From Petunia secreta (taxonomy: Eukaryota > Streptophyta > Magnoliopsida > Solanales > Solanaceae): 64,000 bases of DNA. The notes under the pieces are model-generated. The model was not told the origin of the DNA and made no database searches. It saw nothing but the letters and a program-made list of their open reading frames with translations. The DNA lies in contig JARKIP010000035.1 in NCBI GenBank assembly GCA_029990175.1, forward strand, positions 44,096,001-44,160,000. Reading direction: 5' to 3'. Positions 1 to 10,614 of the stretch are shown here, piece by piece (position 1 is the stretch's first letter; the number at the start of each line of letters is the position of its first letter). Position numbers and translations under genes: made by a program.

Positions 1-265
1 CCCTTCAGGAGGTATTTGTCTGCTTCTGTACTCTTATATGTCTAGTTTGGATAGTCCTAAACCTAGTATGTTGGGTAGTCATCTGTAATTTTATTTCGTA
101 CAGCTTAGAGGTGTCAATATGTCTGTGTGTTTTTTTTTAGTCCTGTCTTTATTTATGAATTGAATTATATTTACTTTCCTAATTTAATTGGCAAGGGTTC
201 GCCTGACGGGTCTAGGGGAGGATGTCGGGTGCTCGCATGGCCTAGCCGGATACCGGGTCATGTCA
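1..265 (+). mobile_element. 3' end of the 5' LTR of element LARD-A1
   Basis: The sequence matches the last 265 bp of the 3' LTR ending at 6908 and the ends of the LARD-A2 LTRs, including the shared GGGGAGGATGTCGGGTGC block. It ends in TGTCA directly before a tRNA-Met primer-binding site, so 265 is taken as the LTR terminus. The rest of this LTR lies left of the window, so the 5' target-site duplication cannot be read. Confidence 0.85.
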
Positions 266-267
266 GT

Positions 268-280
268 TGGTATCAGAGCC
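268..280 (+). other. Primer-binding site of LARD-A1 (tRNA-iMet)
   Basis: TGGTATCAGAGCC lies 2 bp after the LTR end and is the complement expected for the 3' end of plant initiator tRNA-Met, the usual primer of Ty3/gypsy elements. It fixes the element on the plus strand. Confidence 0.9.
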
Positions 281-959
281 CAGTTTAGAGTCTATCCAGA
301 CTAAGACAGTGTCTAGTAGAGTCTCGCTAATGGGTACGTAGACGTCCGTACTTATCTACGAGAGGCTATGATGGCATTTAGGAAGTTTCACTTCCTTCAT
401 TTCTGATCATGCGTCGGTCTAGGATTCGAAAGTATTTTCGTTAAGTCGTTAATTCCATCGTGGTAATTGTGAACCCTCGTGCGACAAATCAGCAAACGGT
501 ATGAGTTCAAGACGCAGTAGTCTAGCCTGGGGCTAGTACTGACGAAGCCCCGAGTGTTTTGATCGTGCTGACGATCTAGTTACGGAGGTCCCAACTGTAC
601 GAGCTCGCGATGGGCAAGGGAGCAGGGCCTTGTGGTTCCCTTGGCTCTCCGATGCTTTTATAAGAATCTTGGCGACGCATATACTGCAAGCACCTATTAT
701 TCTCTAGAAATCTTATCAGGTTGTCACAGATGGAGACGTTCGGTCTCAGGGAGCCCCTGTTCCAGTCCTTGGTGTTACCCTAGTAAATTATGTTCTAGAA
801 GCAGCATGTGCTGCGCCACCAATTGTTCTTGCTGGTTAGCCAGCCGAAGTAACGGTTCGGTCCGAGTGCCCAAAGAGGTTCCATTATATTACGCGGTTGA
901 ACCTTCCGATATTCTTAAGCAATGCATCAGATAAATCTCGTGATTTTTTTAAAAATAAA

Positions 960-1890
960 ATAATGCCAGCGTATCCTTCAGGCTTTCGATTATATCAAGC
1001 GATATGGTGTTGATTATTCTTCTTTCCAGTTTCAGGGTCCAGCCTTGAATTGGTGGGCCTCTCTCTTATTAGCTAACTCAGTTCGGTTTTTCTTCTAGAT
1101 TCGTGGAAAAGTTCCTTTCGAGGAGTGAGCGAGATGAAAAGTGTTGCCAGTTTGAGTGGATTGGATAGGGTAACCTGTTGGTGTTTCAGAATATGAGATT
1201 GAATTCTATAGAATGGCTGAATATGCATTAGAACTAGTCCATGACCTTTCGAGAGATTCAAAGATTTATTGATGACCTTTCTCCTTCCTTGAGATCCCCG
1301 ATGGCTCGAGAAATTGAGGTTGGGACTTCATTTGATGTCGTTTTTGATATTGCTCAGAGGTATTAGGCATACCTTAAGTTAGAGGGGGAAGAGTTAGAGT
1401 GGGAGAGCAAGAGATCCCACAGCCCTGGTGGGCACCATACCTCCTTTGGAGGTAAGAGTTCTGATTATTTTGGGAGGTTACTTGCCAGGTTATCTCAGCT
1501 TGTAGAGCGTGATTCTTAGAGTGTGCGAATACCTCATCAAGATTAGACTCAGTTTTCTCTTTGTTGCTATCAACAATCTGTCCTGCTTCCATTTTCAGCA
1601 GAAAGGTTTTATCATGGTCATGAGTACTAGTTATCTTATGAGGAGTTTTCCCTTACTCTGGCAAGTAGGCAGTCGTCCTTTCTCTTGTCATCAGGCACCT
1701 GCACAGTCGCATGGGATTTCATTTAGATCTCAATCTGCCAGAGAAATGCCACCATCTAGTAGAGGTTGAGAGCGTGGTGGCAGTGGTTCTTCAGAAGGTG
1801 ATTATCAGGGTAGAGACTCGGACTACAGTCTTGCAGGATGTTGAGTTATCTGATGTAGTACATCCATGTATTTCTTCTTCCACTATATGT
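960..1890 (+). pseudogene. Ty3/gypsy gag remnant in LARD-A1
   Basis: Translation in shifting forward frames gives gag-like pieces: a segment with ALNWWASLL near 1040-1075, resembling the tryptophan-rich part of Ty3 gag; RFIDDLSPSLRSPMARE near 1260-1310; then a region ending near 1520 rich in K, R, S and G. A degenerate zinc knuckle follows near 1600-1680. Several stops and frameshifts interrupt it and no long ORF remains. The equivalent region of LARD-A2 is slightly better preserved. Assignment to gag is by motif order and position after the PBS. Confidence 0.6.
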
Positions 1891-2857
1891 GAGTAAGATT
1901 TGATTATTCCGATCGGTCTGGACTTCGTTTATCTCACCATGGTTTTATTGGAAATTGTTTCTATTAAGAATCGGTTGTGGTAGAGGAGCGAGCTTCTGGT
2001 ATAATTTATTCTTGGCATTTGTGAGACCTTACTAATTTTTCTAGTCTAAATATGAGAGATTTGGCAGTAAGTGTCGGTATTGTCTGCCTGGCATCTTGTT
2101 GTTCCACTTTCTGTTATTATGTCAAATCAGCCTACCTCTCTTCTCAGAATTTTGTGTTGGTAGGATAATGGGATTCTAATTCTTCATCATCAGCAAGTGT
2201 ATTGCTTCTTCCGGTGTAAAGTGATTAGTAAGTAATATTCGATCTACGTATCACCTCTTGGTTGAAGACGCTAGTACAGTCATATTATCCCATGAGCTTA
2301 TCTAGGTTATAAAAGAGTTTTCTGGTAAAATTTTTAGAGTTTCCTTCTTATTGGGAGATTAAATATGCATAGATGTTGCTCCATAAAGCTCATTTAATGT
2401 CTATTTCTTCAATTGCAATTCTTTGGCTAGCCTGACTCGGAAGTAGTCTAGCTTTGGTAGCCAAGCAAATAAGAAGATGAGCTTCCTAAAGATCTAATTG
2501 TTTCTATCCTCAGTTCCGATACTAGTGCGCTTGGGCGGTTAGTAGCCACTCGTAATGTTCCCTATGTTGAGCCAGAGTGCGTGTCAAGGTAGCAGAGTAG
2601 GCACATTGTTGTTTTTCAAGGCTACTAGGGGTAATGAGAGGCATCATTTGACCTCTGATTTGATCCATCAGGCGGTGGTGCTTATAGAAAATGTATAGAG
2701 TTGTGAACTCGAGAGTTGCAGATGTTTGGCAACTGGAGAGAGTAATTTGGTAGCTCAGGTCTGAGCCGCGTTCTCTATTTAGCTAAGTCTTCTTTAGTCC
2801 AGCAGACTGTGCGGGGATGGGTATTTCTATTCAAATAGCTACCTGAGTTTGTGCTTT
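1890..2857 (+). other. Internal LARD-A1 stretch without recognisable genes
   Basis: About 1 kb with no ORF above the background and no pol motif found in forward frames. It is clearly homologous to about 12670-13770 of LARD-A2, so it is a genuine part of the family and not an insertion. Near 2858 it ends in a purine-rich TTTAAGTGGAGGAG motif resembling the element's own polypurine tract. Confidence 0.5.
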
Positions 2858-2904
2858 AAGTGGAGGAGTCTTCCCCCAAATACTGAATGGTAATTCTAAA
2901 TTTC

Positions 2905-2965
2905 TAAGGCCTTGATACCACTTTTTTCACGACCCAACCTAAGGCCACGACAGAAACCTACAATG
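2905..2965 (-). other. Reverse-oriented LTR-end plus PBS-like motif
   Basis: Read on the minus strand, a GGTTGGGTCGTGA-type LTR end is followed by TGGTATCAAGGC, which resembles a diverged tRNA-Met primer site. This is the arrangement expected at the end of a 5' LTR, but it faces against the host element. It also occurs in LARD-A2 near 13805-13860. I infer that a fragment of a minus-oriented Ty3 element was captured in an ancestor of the family. Confidence 0.5.
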
Positions 2966-3024
2966 AGTGTCGATTATTCCTAAACCCATTAATAATCTAT
3001 TAATGCTAGAGATAAGCTTGCGAC

Positions 3025-3400
3025 CTAATCTATATACGTACCTATTTGCTGAAAGCATAAAGTCTGGAAAGATGACACGACTTTAACTTGCTGGTAATTA
3101 GAACATTGAGCCACAAATTCTACTATGTCACACTTCATTCCGCCCCACCAATAAATCTGCTTAAGATCATGGTACATCTTAGTCGAACCTGGATGAACAG
3201 TGTATTTGGAATAATGTGCCTCTATTATAATCTGTCCACGTAAATCTGCAACTTCAGGAACACAAAGTCTATCTTTACATATGAGAACACTGTCAGCAGT
3301 AACCATGTATGGCTATTCCGATTTTGTTCTGGCTATCTGTCTGTATTCAACTAGAACTGGATCCTCATACTGACGCTGTTTTACTTCATGGAAATTTAGA
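3025..3400 (-). pseudogene. Captured integrase zinc-finger (H2C2) fragment, antisense to LARD-A1
   Basis: The minus-strand frame from 3306 encodes a typical Ty3 integrase N-terminal domain: a histidine pair in AHYSKYTVH, then HPGSTKMYHDLK, YWWGGMK and CSNYQQVK. The second cysteine of the usual CxxC is tyrosine here. Upstream, about 3310-3400, the pre-integrase linker continues with KQRQYEDPVLVEYRQIA, broken by a stop. No catalytic core follows; the sequence runs into unrelated DNA. It closely resembles the chromovirus integrase segment at 20735-21025, which also lies on the minus strand. An LTR-driven LARD-A1 transcript would carry it as antisense. Confidence 0.8.
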
Positions 3401-4238
3401 GTTAAAGGTATAATGCAGCTTGTCGATAATCCATCATTGGTGTGTATATCTCTTTCACAACCCAACTCTTTGAGAAGTTACTTTAGCGTTATAAATGCAC
3501 ATGTAATCAACTTTGTTGCTGGTATTCTGCCTCAGCTCATGGTCCAACTACATGTCTCTTTCATTTTCACTTTTTCAAGTCATAATATTTCCAAATCAAA
3601 GACAATACCCTGAAGTAGATGTCAAGTCTGAAGATTATTCCTGGTCTGCATCATACTATCCAGTAGTATTTGCATGATCCTTATCCTTATATGACAGACC
3701 CTGTTCAGATGAACCTTTGACATACATAAGGATATGAGTAACTACATTCTGACAAGGAGCTTGCGGAACAACACTAAAATCAACTGAGATGTTGCATAGT
3801 GCATTCGTAAAAATAATATAGCTCGCATCAAATCTTCTATAGTGAGTAGTGACAAGATACTTCAAAATCTCCCCCTATTGCATCAAATATGAGCTAATTC
3901 TTAGTTTCATCGACCTGTTCTATATCGAATGGTATATCGAAGATGTGATTATCAGCTGAATCATGTTAACCCATTCAAAGTTCCGTGTATCTTTGCGTCA
4001 AAAATATAGAACTCTCTTCTCGTAATCGAGGAAGGATCAACTTAGTTAGAATAAGTTGTACAATGGTATTTTCATATTATCCAGATATATTTTGTTCCAA
4101 AAGTTCGATATGCGTGTTATAATTCTGATCCTGTAATCAGGAAATAATGCCTGTGGAGTAGCTCATGAAGATCGTGCAAGATCTCTTGTTATCTGTGTGA
4201 ATCTTGCTTTAGACTTAGGCTCGTTCGAGGACGAACGA

Positions 4239-4257
4239 GAGTTTAAGTGGAGGAGAA
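4239..4257 (+). other. Polypurine tract of LARD-A1
   Basis: A purine-rich GAGTTTAAGTGGAGGAGAA lies immediately before the 3' LTR. Just upstream, near 4218-4240, is a TTCGAGGACGAACGAG block of the kind found at the 3' end of chromovirus pol. This is the expected plus-strand priming site and confirms orientation. Confidence 0.85.
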
Positions 4258-5560
4258 TGAAACGACCTCGGTTAGTCGTTTCGGAAGTTAGGACTCCGAT
4301 TGGCGTGCCGATAATTTTAAAATGTTTATAATATCCATTAGGACTTTTTCATAAAATTTGAGCTAAATCAGACCTCGTCTAGTAGGCATCGGAAGAAGGT
4401 TTCCGTTTTATTGTCGATAAATATTAAAAAGAGATTTTCGTGCTCGGTTTTCGCGAATGAGCTCCGATTCGAAATCCAAAAGCGCCGTTAGGTTCGTATG
4501 ATTATTCATGACTTTTGTGAACTTTCGAAAGAGAATTTCGATGTTGTTCGGCTAGTTTCCACTAAAATGCCGAAAGTTAAATAATTTGACCTTTTTCCAT
4601 TTAAATTCGCAAATTGTGTTTCGGGAGTCTGATTTGAGATCCATCTTAGCAAGTGTATTACATATATTTTGTATAACTTGTATGCAATAGTTGGAATTAT
4701 TTCGAATATCATAGGATTACGTTTTAATTTTCATCGCGAAAATAAAAAAAAAAGAAAAAAAGAAAAGAAAGAAGATGTCAAAAAAAGAGAGAAGCAAAAG
4801 TTTGGCGGTGGGGAAGGGGTCCTTAGCGACGAGTAGATACAGAGGATGAAAACATAAATAGAAACGCAAAAGCTGGGAAGCCAATGAAAATAATGCCACA
4901 AAATGAGAAAAGAGCCGGAGAAAAGATAGAATTTTCACCCAGCAATATTCAGGTACTGATCTTAATGCATTATTTGAATTTATTACGTGTGTTTGAATAT
5001 GGTTTAACGGTAAAACTTGGAATATTATACATCGTTTTAATAAGTTCAATTAATAGTTTAAAGGGTCAAATTGACCCCGATAATGGAATTGATTATATAT
5101 TCGTACCCGTGAGTTTTGGGCAACATATAAATGTAATTTATTTAGGATTTGGTTAGGTAACCATAAACCCTGTACATAGGCCTGGCCTTCGTATTGCGTA
5201 TGCGAATAGGGTATCAGGTTCCTACCTGGATTGCCCTAAGATGTGAGGAATGAAGCCTTAAGCCTAAATTGATATATTTTTCTGCTTATTGAATAGAGTG
5301 GGATCGTTTGGAAAGGAAACCAAAGGATAAAGTGGTTCTTGATTAGCTGTACTAACTTTTGAAAGAGGCAAGTGTTTATATCCATTTCTTTGGAGGCACC
5401 TGGCCTCGTGGATTTTGTACCACGTGCTCCTTACGTGTGTAGTTGCCGATAGGCGTACTCATTATGCCTTAGCTTTGAATTTACATTGTATATTATATGT
5501 TATGCGCTGTTGTTGGTATTGCATTGAGCATATGAGCATTGCACTTTGGTTTTGAGCATT

Positions 5561-5880
5561 GCATATACTTCCCGGTAATCAATGAGAGTCCCAAGCCGCT
5601 GAAGGTTCATCAATGCATATACTTCCCGGTTGGCGATGAGAGTCCCGCACTAGTGAAGGGTCATTATTACATATACTTCCCGGTAATCGATGAGAGTCCC
5701 GAGCTGGTGAAGGGTCATTATTGCATATACTTCCCGGCAATCGATGAGAGTCCTGAGTCGGCGAAGGGTTATCATTGCTATACTTCCCGGTAATCGATGA
5801 GAGTCCCGAGCCGGTGAAGGGTCATCTTTGCATATATCTCCTGGTAGACGATGAGAGTCCCGCGCCGGAGATAGGTATCA
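5561..5880 (+). repeat. 54-bp tandem array, 6 units, in the LARD-A1 LTR
   Basis: Units begin with GCATATACTTCCCGG at about 5561, 5615, 5669, 5723, 5777 and 5830, giving a 54-bp period; the last is diverged. Each carries a GATGAGAGTCCCG core. LARD-A2 LTRs hold a single related unit near 9808-9860, so amplification is specific to this subfamily. Translated frames across it give only periodic peptides and are not genes. Confidence 0.9.
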
Positions 5881-6045
5881 GGCATATGTGACTGCATTGC
5901 ATTGTACCACATTCATCCCATCTCATTGCACCGCATACTGACTATTGTGTGTATTGTGTTGTGTTTTATGTATGCGGTATGTAGACAATGTCGTTGACAT
6001 ATCTCAGTTTGCCTATATATTTCTGGCTCGTATTCTGGGTTGTGG

Positions 6046-6246
6046 GGATCGGGTTTTACGCCGCAACGATATAGATGTATGGATCGGGTTGCACGCCGCA
6101 ACGGTATAAATATATGGATCGGGTTGCACGCCGCAACGGTACAAATATATAGATCGGGTTGCACGTTGTAATGGTATAAATATATGGATCGGGTTGCACG
6201 CCGCAACAGGATGAATATATGGATCGGGTTGCACACCGCAACATGA
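6046..6246 (+). repeat. 35-bp tandem array, 6 units, in the LARD-A1 LTR
   Basis: GGATCGGGTTGCACGCCGCA recurs at 6046, 6081, 6116, 6151, 6186 and 6221, an exact 35-bp step, with a TATAAATATAT-like spacer in most units. I do not see this array in LARD-A2. It creates long but meaningless minus-strand open frames. Confidence 0.92.
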
Positions 6247-6458
6247 TGTAGTTCTGATTGTTGATGTGTTTGGGATACCTATATGTTCTGGCTATCTTAC
6301 GTTCCTGGTTGTTGATAAGTTTGTGATTCCATACGTGTTTCTAGTTATTACCTGGCTCTGCTTTTTCATAATTTAAATAAGAGGAATTTGGTTTATCTCT
6401 TTCTTTTCTGCCTGGCTAGCTACCCTATTCTTTGAGGTGGCTAGTCTGCCCCACTTAT

Positions 6459-6475
6459 TGAGTCCTTTTGACTCA
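6459..6475. other. Conserved palindrome in the LTR
   Basis: TGAGTCCTTTTGACTCA is a perfect 6-bp inverted repeat around a 5-base loop and contains TGACTCA, a known bZIP (GCN4-type) binding core. It is also in the LARD-A2 5' LTR and, with one loop base changed and in reverse orientation, at 29640-29656. Function is unknown. Confidence 0.7.
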
Positions 6476-6908
6476 CCCTTGTTTGTTGTTTGTTTTTGGT
6501 CTATCTATTTCGTTTCGGCAGTTTAGCTCCAGGATTGATTTTGCCACATTGTGAAGGAGCGAAGACGACTTCAGCTGTCAGGGTGAGCTAGCTTTTCTTC
6601 CGGATGGGCACCAGTTTTATGTTTAATATTTCAGTTGCATTTTCTCACTTCAGAAGGTATTTGTCTTCTTCAGTACTCTTAGATGTCTAGTCTGGATAGC
6701 CCTAAACCTAGTATGATGGGTAGTCATCTGTAATTTTCTTTCGTACAGCTTAGAGGGGTCAATATGTCTGTGTGTTTTTTTGGTCCTGTCTTTATTTATG
6801 AATTGAATTATATTTATTTTCTTAATTTAATTGGCAAGGGTTCATCCGACGGGTCTAGGGGAGGATGTCGGGTGCTTGCACGGCCTAGCCGAATTTCGGG
6901 TCGTGCCA

Positions 6909-8435
6909 TCCTGGTACCAGAAGAACCAGTTTAAAGCATTGGTTCATTAACTTACATTGAACCCTTAAGGTTATCTAAGCACAAGCTGCAAGTAAACAGA
7001 ATTAGCAGGGGAAACAGGGGAAAGGGAAGGCCTTAGTCAAAGGAGAGATCTATCAGAAATAGGTGCAGTCAGTGCACCTTACTATGACTTTCAGATGTGC
7101 AGGACATTAAAAGAAAACAAGGCAGACCAATAGTTTAGGATAAAACAGAGATAGGATAAAAGATCATGCTAAGGAAAACACAGATGTATGAGACAATTAA
7201 AGGTGAAGAAAAGCATTGTACCTCAATATTGTCTTAGCTTTTAAATAGAAGTGCAGGGTTACTTGGGCACACAAGACCAAGGAAAACTAGATTATACTAT
7301 TAGCTTTAACATGACAAGAGTATATCAAACACACACATGTATATGTAGAGGTAATAGGTAATCAGGAGGGAGAGGGGAATACCTTGAAACACGGTGAGCT
7401 TAATGAAAATGCAAACAAGGGAGAAGAGAAACACAAGCAGCACCCACACAAGTAATGAGAAGTATTCCTTCAGGGAAGCTAAACAAAGCAAAGAGAATTG
7501 TGTGCCAGAATAGCTTATGTAGGATTATATCAGTGTATCAGTGAGTATTTCTAGGTTTTCAATGTCTAGAACTTGTTCCTTTTAGTCGAAGGAGAGTTTT
7601 TTATATAGGTGAGAAATCATAATTTGAAAAGCAATCACTAAAGATCAATATGGCAAAAAATATAACTTCCCAAGCATAAACAAGGGACAAACAGAGTCAA
7701 ACTTCCAAAAATAGGGTAGTCAATCCCAAAATCACAGGTTAGTCAATCCTGAAGTTATTTGAGAATCCCCCCTCGATCTTAAATTGGTTTAGGTTCAGAA
7801 ATCTCTCCCCACAAACAGGTTTGAACCTTATCAGTCTCTTAAAACAAGAACGCTAATAATCATGCCAATTCCCTCCTTTATTCTACTCATGAATTCAAAT
7901 CAGCATCAATTAGAATCCTTTGAAATCTTGTAAATTAAACTTACCAACTCAGATTATAACCAAATAAGCCATGAACTTATACAAGTAATACACAGTGCAT
8001 GGTTTAAGCAAACTCTGCATTGCAGATCCAATTATAGGATTTTAATCTATTAACCAAGGCAAAATTAACAGCGTAAACTAGTTCACAAACAAATCGACAG
8101 TTGAAAAAAAAAGTCATGAGTTATGCAAATTGATTAATTGACAAGTAAGGACGATAACCCTTTTAATTCCTAGGAAACACAGAGGACTTTATCCATGAAA
8201 TTCACAGAATCAAAGAAGAAGGGTTACCTTACTTATTAGAACCGGGTCAATCGTGACCCGTTTCGATCTACATAAACATGAGGGTTTTCCCCCTCTCCAT
8301 TAAGTCACATCAACCAATTCTCACCATGTTTTGCCGAACCTCCTGCGAAAATAATGAAATCGACGACGGGTAAATTTCTGACCCTCCTCGAACAATGACA
8401 AACCCACAGGGGTTTTGTAGAGGAGAGTGAGGGGA
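6909..8435 (-). mobile_element. Distal part of an older minus-strand LTR, left of LARD-A2
   Basis: This 1.5-kb stretch lies between the LARD-A1 3' LTR and the LARD-A2 target-site duplication. Removing LARD-A2 joins it to 17820-18629, which ends (plus strand) as the start of a minus-strand LTR, TGTTGACACCC. I infer that both are one LTR or LTR-plus-leader of Tat/Ogre style, cut on the left by LARD-A1. There is a CCTATATAAAA motif on the minus strand near 7595-7610. No credible coding region is present. Confidence 0.45.
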
Positions 8436-8440
8436 TCGCC
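8436..8440. other. Left target-site duplication of LARD-A2
   Basis: TCGCC directly precedes the LTR start and recurs at 17815-17819 directly after the 3' LTR. Five bases is the usual Ty3/gypsy integration footprint. Confidence 0.92.
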
Positions 8441-9911
8441 TGAAACGACCTCGGTCAGTCGTTTCGGAAATTAGGACTTCGATTGGCATGTCGATAATTG
8501 GCATGTCGATAATTTTAAAATATTTGTAATGTCCATTAGGACCTGTTTGTAAAATTTGAGCAAAATCAGACCTCGTTTGGTAGGCATCGGAAGAAGGTTT
8601 CAATTTTTATTGGCGATAAATATTAAAACGAGATTTTCGAGCTCGGTTTTGCCGAATGAGCTCTGATTCGAAATCCGAAAGCACCGTTGGGTTCGTATGA
8701 TTATTTATGACCTTTGTGAACTTTCGAAAGTGAATTTCGATATTGTTCGGCTAGTTTCCGCTAAAATGCCGAAAGTTAAATAATTTGACTTTTTCTATTT
8801 AAATTCGCATCTTAAGTTTCGGGAGTCCACTTTGAGATCCGCCTTCGCGAGTATGTTACATATATTTTGTATAAAGTGTATACAAAAGTTGGAATTATTT
8901 CGAATATCGTAGGGTACCGTTTTAATTTTTACCGCAACAGCGAATTTTAAAAGAAAAAAAAAAAAAAAGAAGAGAGAAGACGAAACAATAAAAGACAAAA
9001 AAAAATGGAAGTGACCTGAGAGGCGGTGGACTTTGTCCAAGGACTTTATATTGATGATGAAGAGAAACATGTATAGAAACAAAACGATTGAGAAGCAGAG
9101 AAATTGAAATGGCGCAGAAACGAAAACAAAAGCCAGAAAATGAGAAAAAGTGCCGGAGAAAAGTAGAATTTTTGCACTAAAACAATCAGGTAATGATCCT
9201 AATATATTATTTGAGTTTATTACGTGTGTTTGAATATTTTTTAACAGTAAAACTTGAAATATTATACATCATTTTAATAAATTCAATTAATAGTTTAAAG
9301 GGTCAAATGGACCCCGATAATGAAATTGATTATATATTCGTACTTAGTAAGTTATGGGAAACATATAAATATAATTTATTTAGGGTTTGGTCATGTGACC
9401 TTAAACCCTGTATATAGGCCTGACCTGCGTATTGCGTATGCGAATAGAGTATCAGGTTCCTATCTGGATTGCCCTAAGATGTGAGGAATGAAGCCTTTAG
9501 CCTAAATTGATATATTTTTCTGCTTATTAAATAGAGTGGGATCGTTTGGCAAGGAAACTAAAGGATAAAGCGGTTGTTGGTTAGCCGTACTAACTTTTGG
9601 AAGAGGTAAGTGTTTATATCCATTTCTTTGGAGGCACCTGGCCTCTTGGATTTTCTACCACGTGTTCCTTACGTGTGTAGCTACCGATAGGCGTACTCAT
9701 TACGCCTTAGCTTTGGATTTACATTGTATATTGTATATTATATGTTATGTCTGGTTGTTGGTGTTGCATTGAGGATTTGAGCATTGTACTCTGGCTATGA
9801 GTTAGCATCTACTTCCCGGCTGTCGATGAGAATCCCGCGCCGGTGAAGGGTTATTATTGCATCACATTGCATTCATATGCATTATATGTCATTCATATGC
9901 ATTACATTGCA

Positions 9912-10255
9912 TATCATATTGGGTGCAGGAGTATTCCGCCCCAGGAGCAGGAGTATTCCGCTCCATTGTATCATATTGAGGGTAGGAGGATTCCGCCCCA
10001 GGAGCAGGAGTATTCCGCTCCATTGTATCATATTGAGGGTAGGAGGATTTCGCCCCAGGAGAGTGCAGGAGTATTCCACCTCAGCTTTACATTATATCGG
10101 GTGCAGGAGTATTCCGCCCCAAGAGAATGCAGGAGTATTCCGCCTCTGGTTTATATTATATCGGTCAGGAGTATACCGCCCCAGGAGCAGGAGTATTTCG
10201 CTCGAGTTGGTTATCAGATTGGATTCCCCTCGAATGCAGGAGTATTCCGCTTCGG
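9912..10255 (+). repeat. 57-bp higher-order array with a 14-bp core in the LARD-A2 5' LTR
   Basis: A CAGGAGTATTCCGC core, with variants, occurs about a dozen times. Larger units of about 57-62 bp start with a CATATTGGG/ATATCGGG-type block at about 9912, 9969, 10026, 10088 and 10150. The array occupies a position comparable to the different 54- and 35-bp arrays of LARD-A1. Confidence 0.88.
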
Positions 10256-10597
10256 GATGGGATTACGGGCACATGTGACCCTTTGCATCAGATTTCATTT
10301 CATTTCATTTCATCTCATTTCATTTCATACTATTGTGTAAACTTGTGGTACATAACTATTGTCCTGCTTATATGTGCATTGCTTATTTGTTGATATATTT
10401 CTTGCTCGTATCCCTAGTTGAGTTTATGGTTTCATACGCGCTCCCAGTTCTTAATGAGTTTGTCATTCCATATGTGTTTTTAGTTATTATCTGGCCCCGC
10501 CTTTTCATAATTTAAATAAGAGGATTTTGGTTTATCTGTTTCTTTTCTCCCTGGCTAGCTATCCTATCCTTTGAGGTTGCTAGTCTGCCCCACTTAT

Positions 10598-10614
10598 TGA
10601 GTCCTTTTGACTCA
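10598..10614. other. Conserved palindrome, LARD-A2 5' LTR
   Basis: TGAGTCCTTTTGACTCA, identical to the copy at 6459. The matching position in the 3' LTR (17378-17394) has lost one arm base. Confidence 0.7.

Larger units (their letters stand above)
266..4257 (+). mobile_element. Internal region of non-autonomous LTR element LARD-A1
   Basis: This 4-kb region lies between PBS and polypurine tract. It holds a decayed gag in the forward direction (about 960-1890), a stretch with no recognisable protein (about 1890-2857), a reverse-oriented patch with a PBS/LTR-end-like motif and integrase zinc-finger domain (about 2905-3400), and a chromovirus-like 3' tail before the tract. I found no reverse transcriptase, RNase H or integrase core, so the element should depend on another element's enzymes. 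LARD (large retrotransposon derivative) is my structural label, not a named family. Unit 2 keeps only the part right of 2984. Confidence 0.8.
4258..6908 (+). mobile_element. 3' LTR of LARD-A1 (2651 bp)
   Basis: The LTR starts TGAAACGACCTCGG after the polypurine tract and ends GGTCGTGCCA. Both LARD-A2 LTRs share this start and end, but this subfamily carries two private tandem arrays (54 bp and 35 bp units). A TATA-like TGTATATAGG present in LARD-A2 reads TGTACATAGG here, near 5170. At about 2.65 kb it is long for a plant LTR and contributes much of the element's length. The following bases, tcctg, may be the target-site duplication, but the other end is outside the window. Confidence 0.88.

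Noticed and set aside
5561..5880. CRISPR-like regular repeats
   Set aside because: Units are contiguous tandem copies without unique spacers, in a plant LTR.
5539..6244. Several overlapping long frames in the LARD-A1 LTR
   Set aside because: They encode periodic peptides that simply read the 54-bp and 35-bp arrays, and occur on both strands and in several frames.
8310..8603. 97-codon minus-strand frame crossing the LARD-A2 left edge
   Set aside because: It spans the target-site duplication and LTR start, so it is an artefact of the insertion.
9843..10340. 165-codon forward frame in the LARD-A2 LTR
   Set aside because: It translates the GCAGGAGTATTCCGC array (repeated SIPPQEQEYSAP) and shifts freely between frames, with no codon-level conservation between units.
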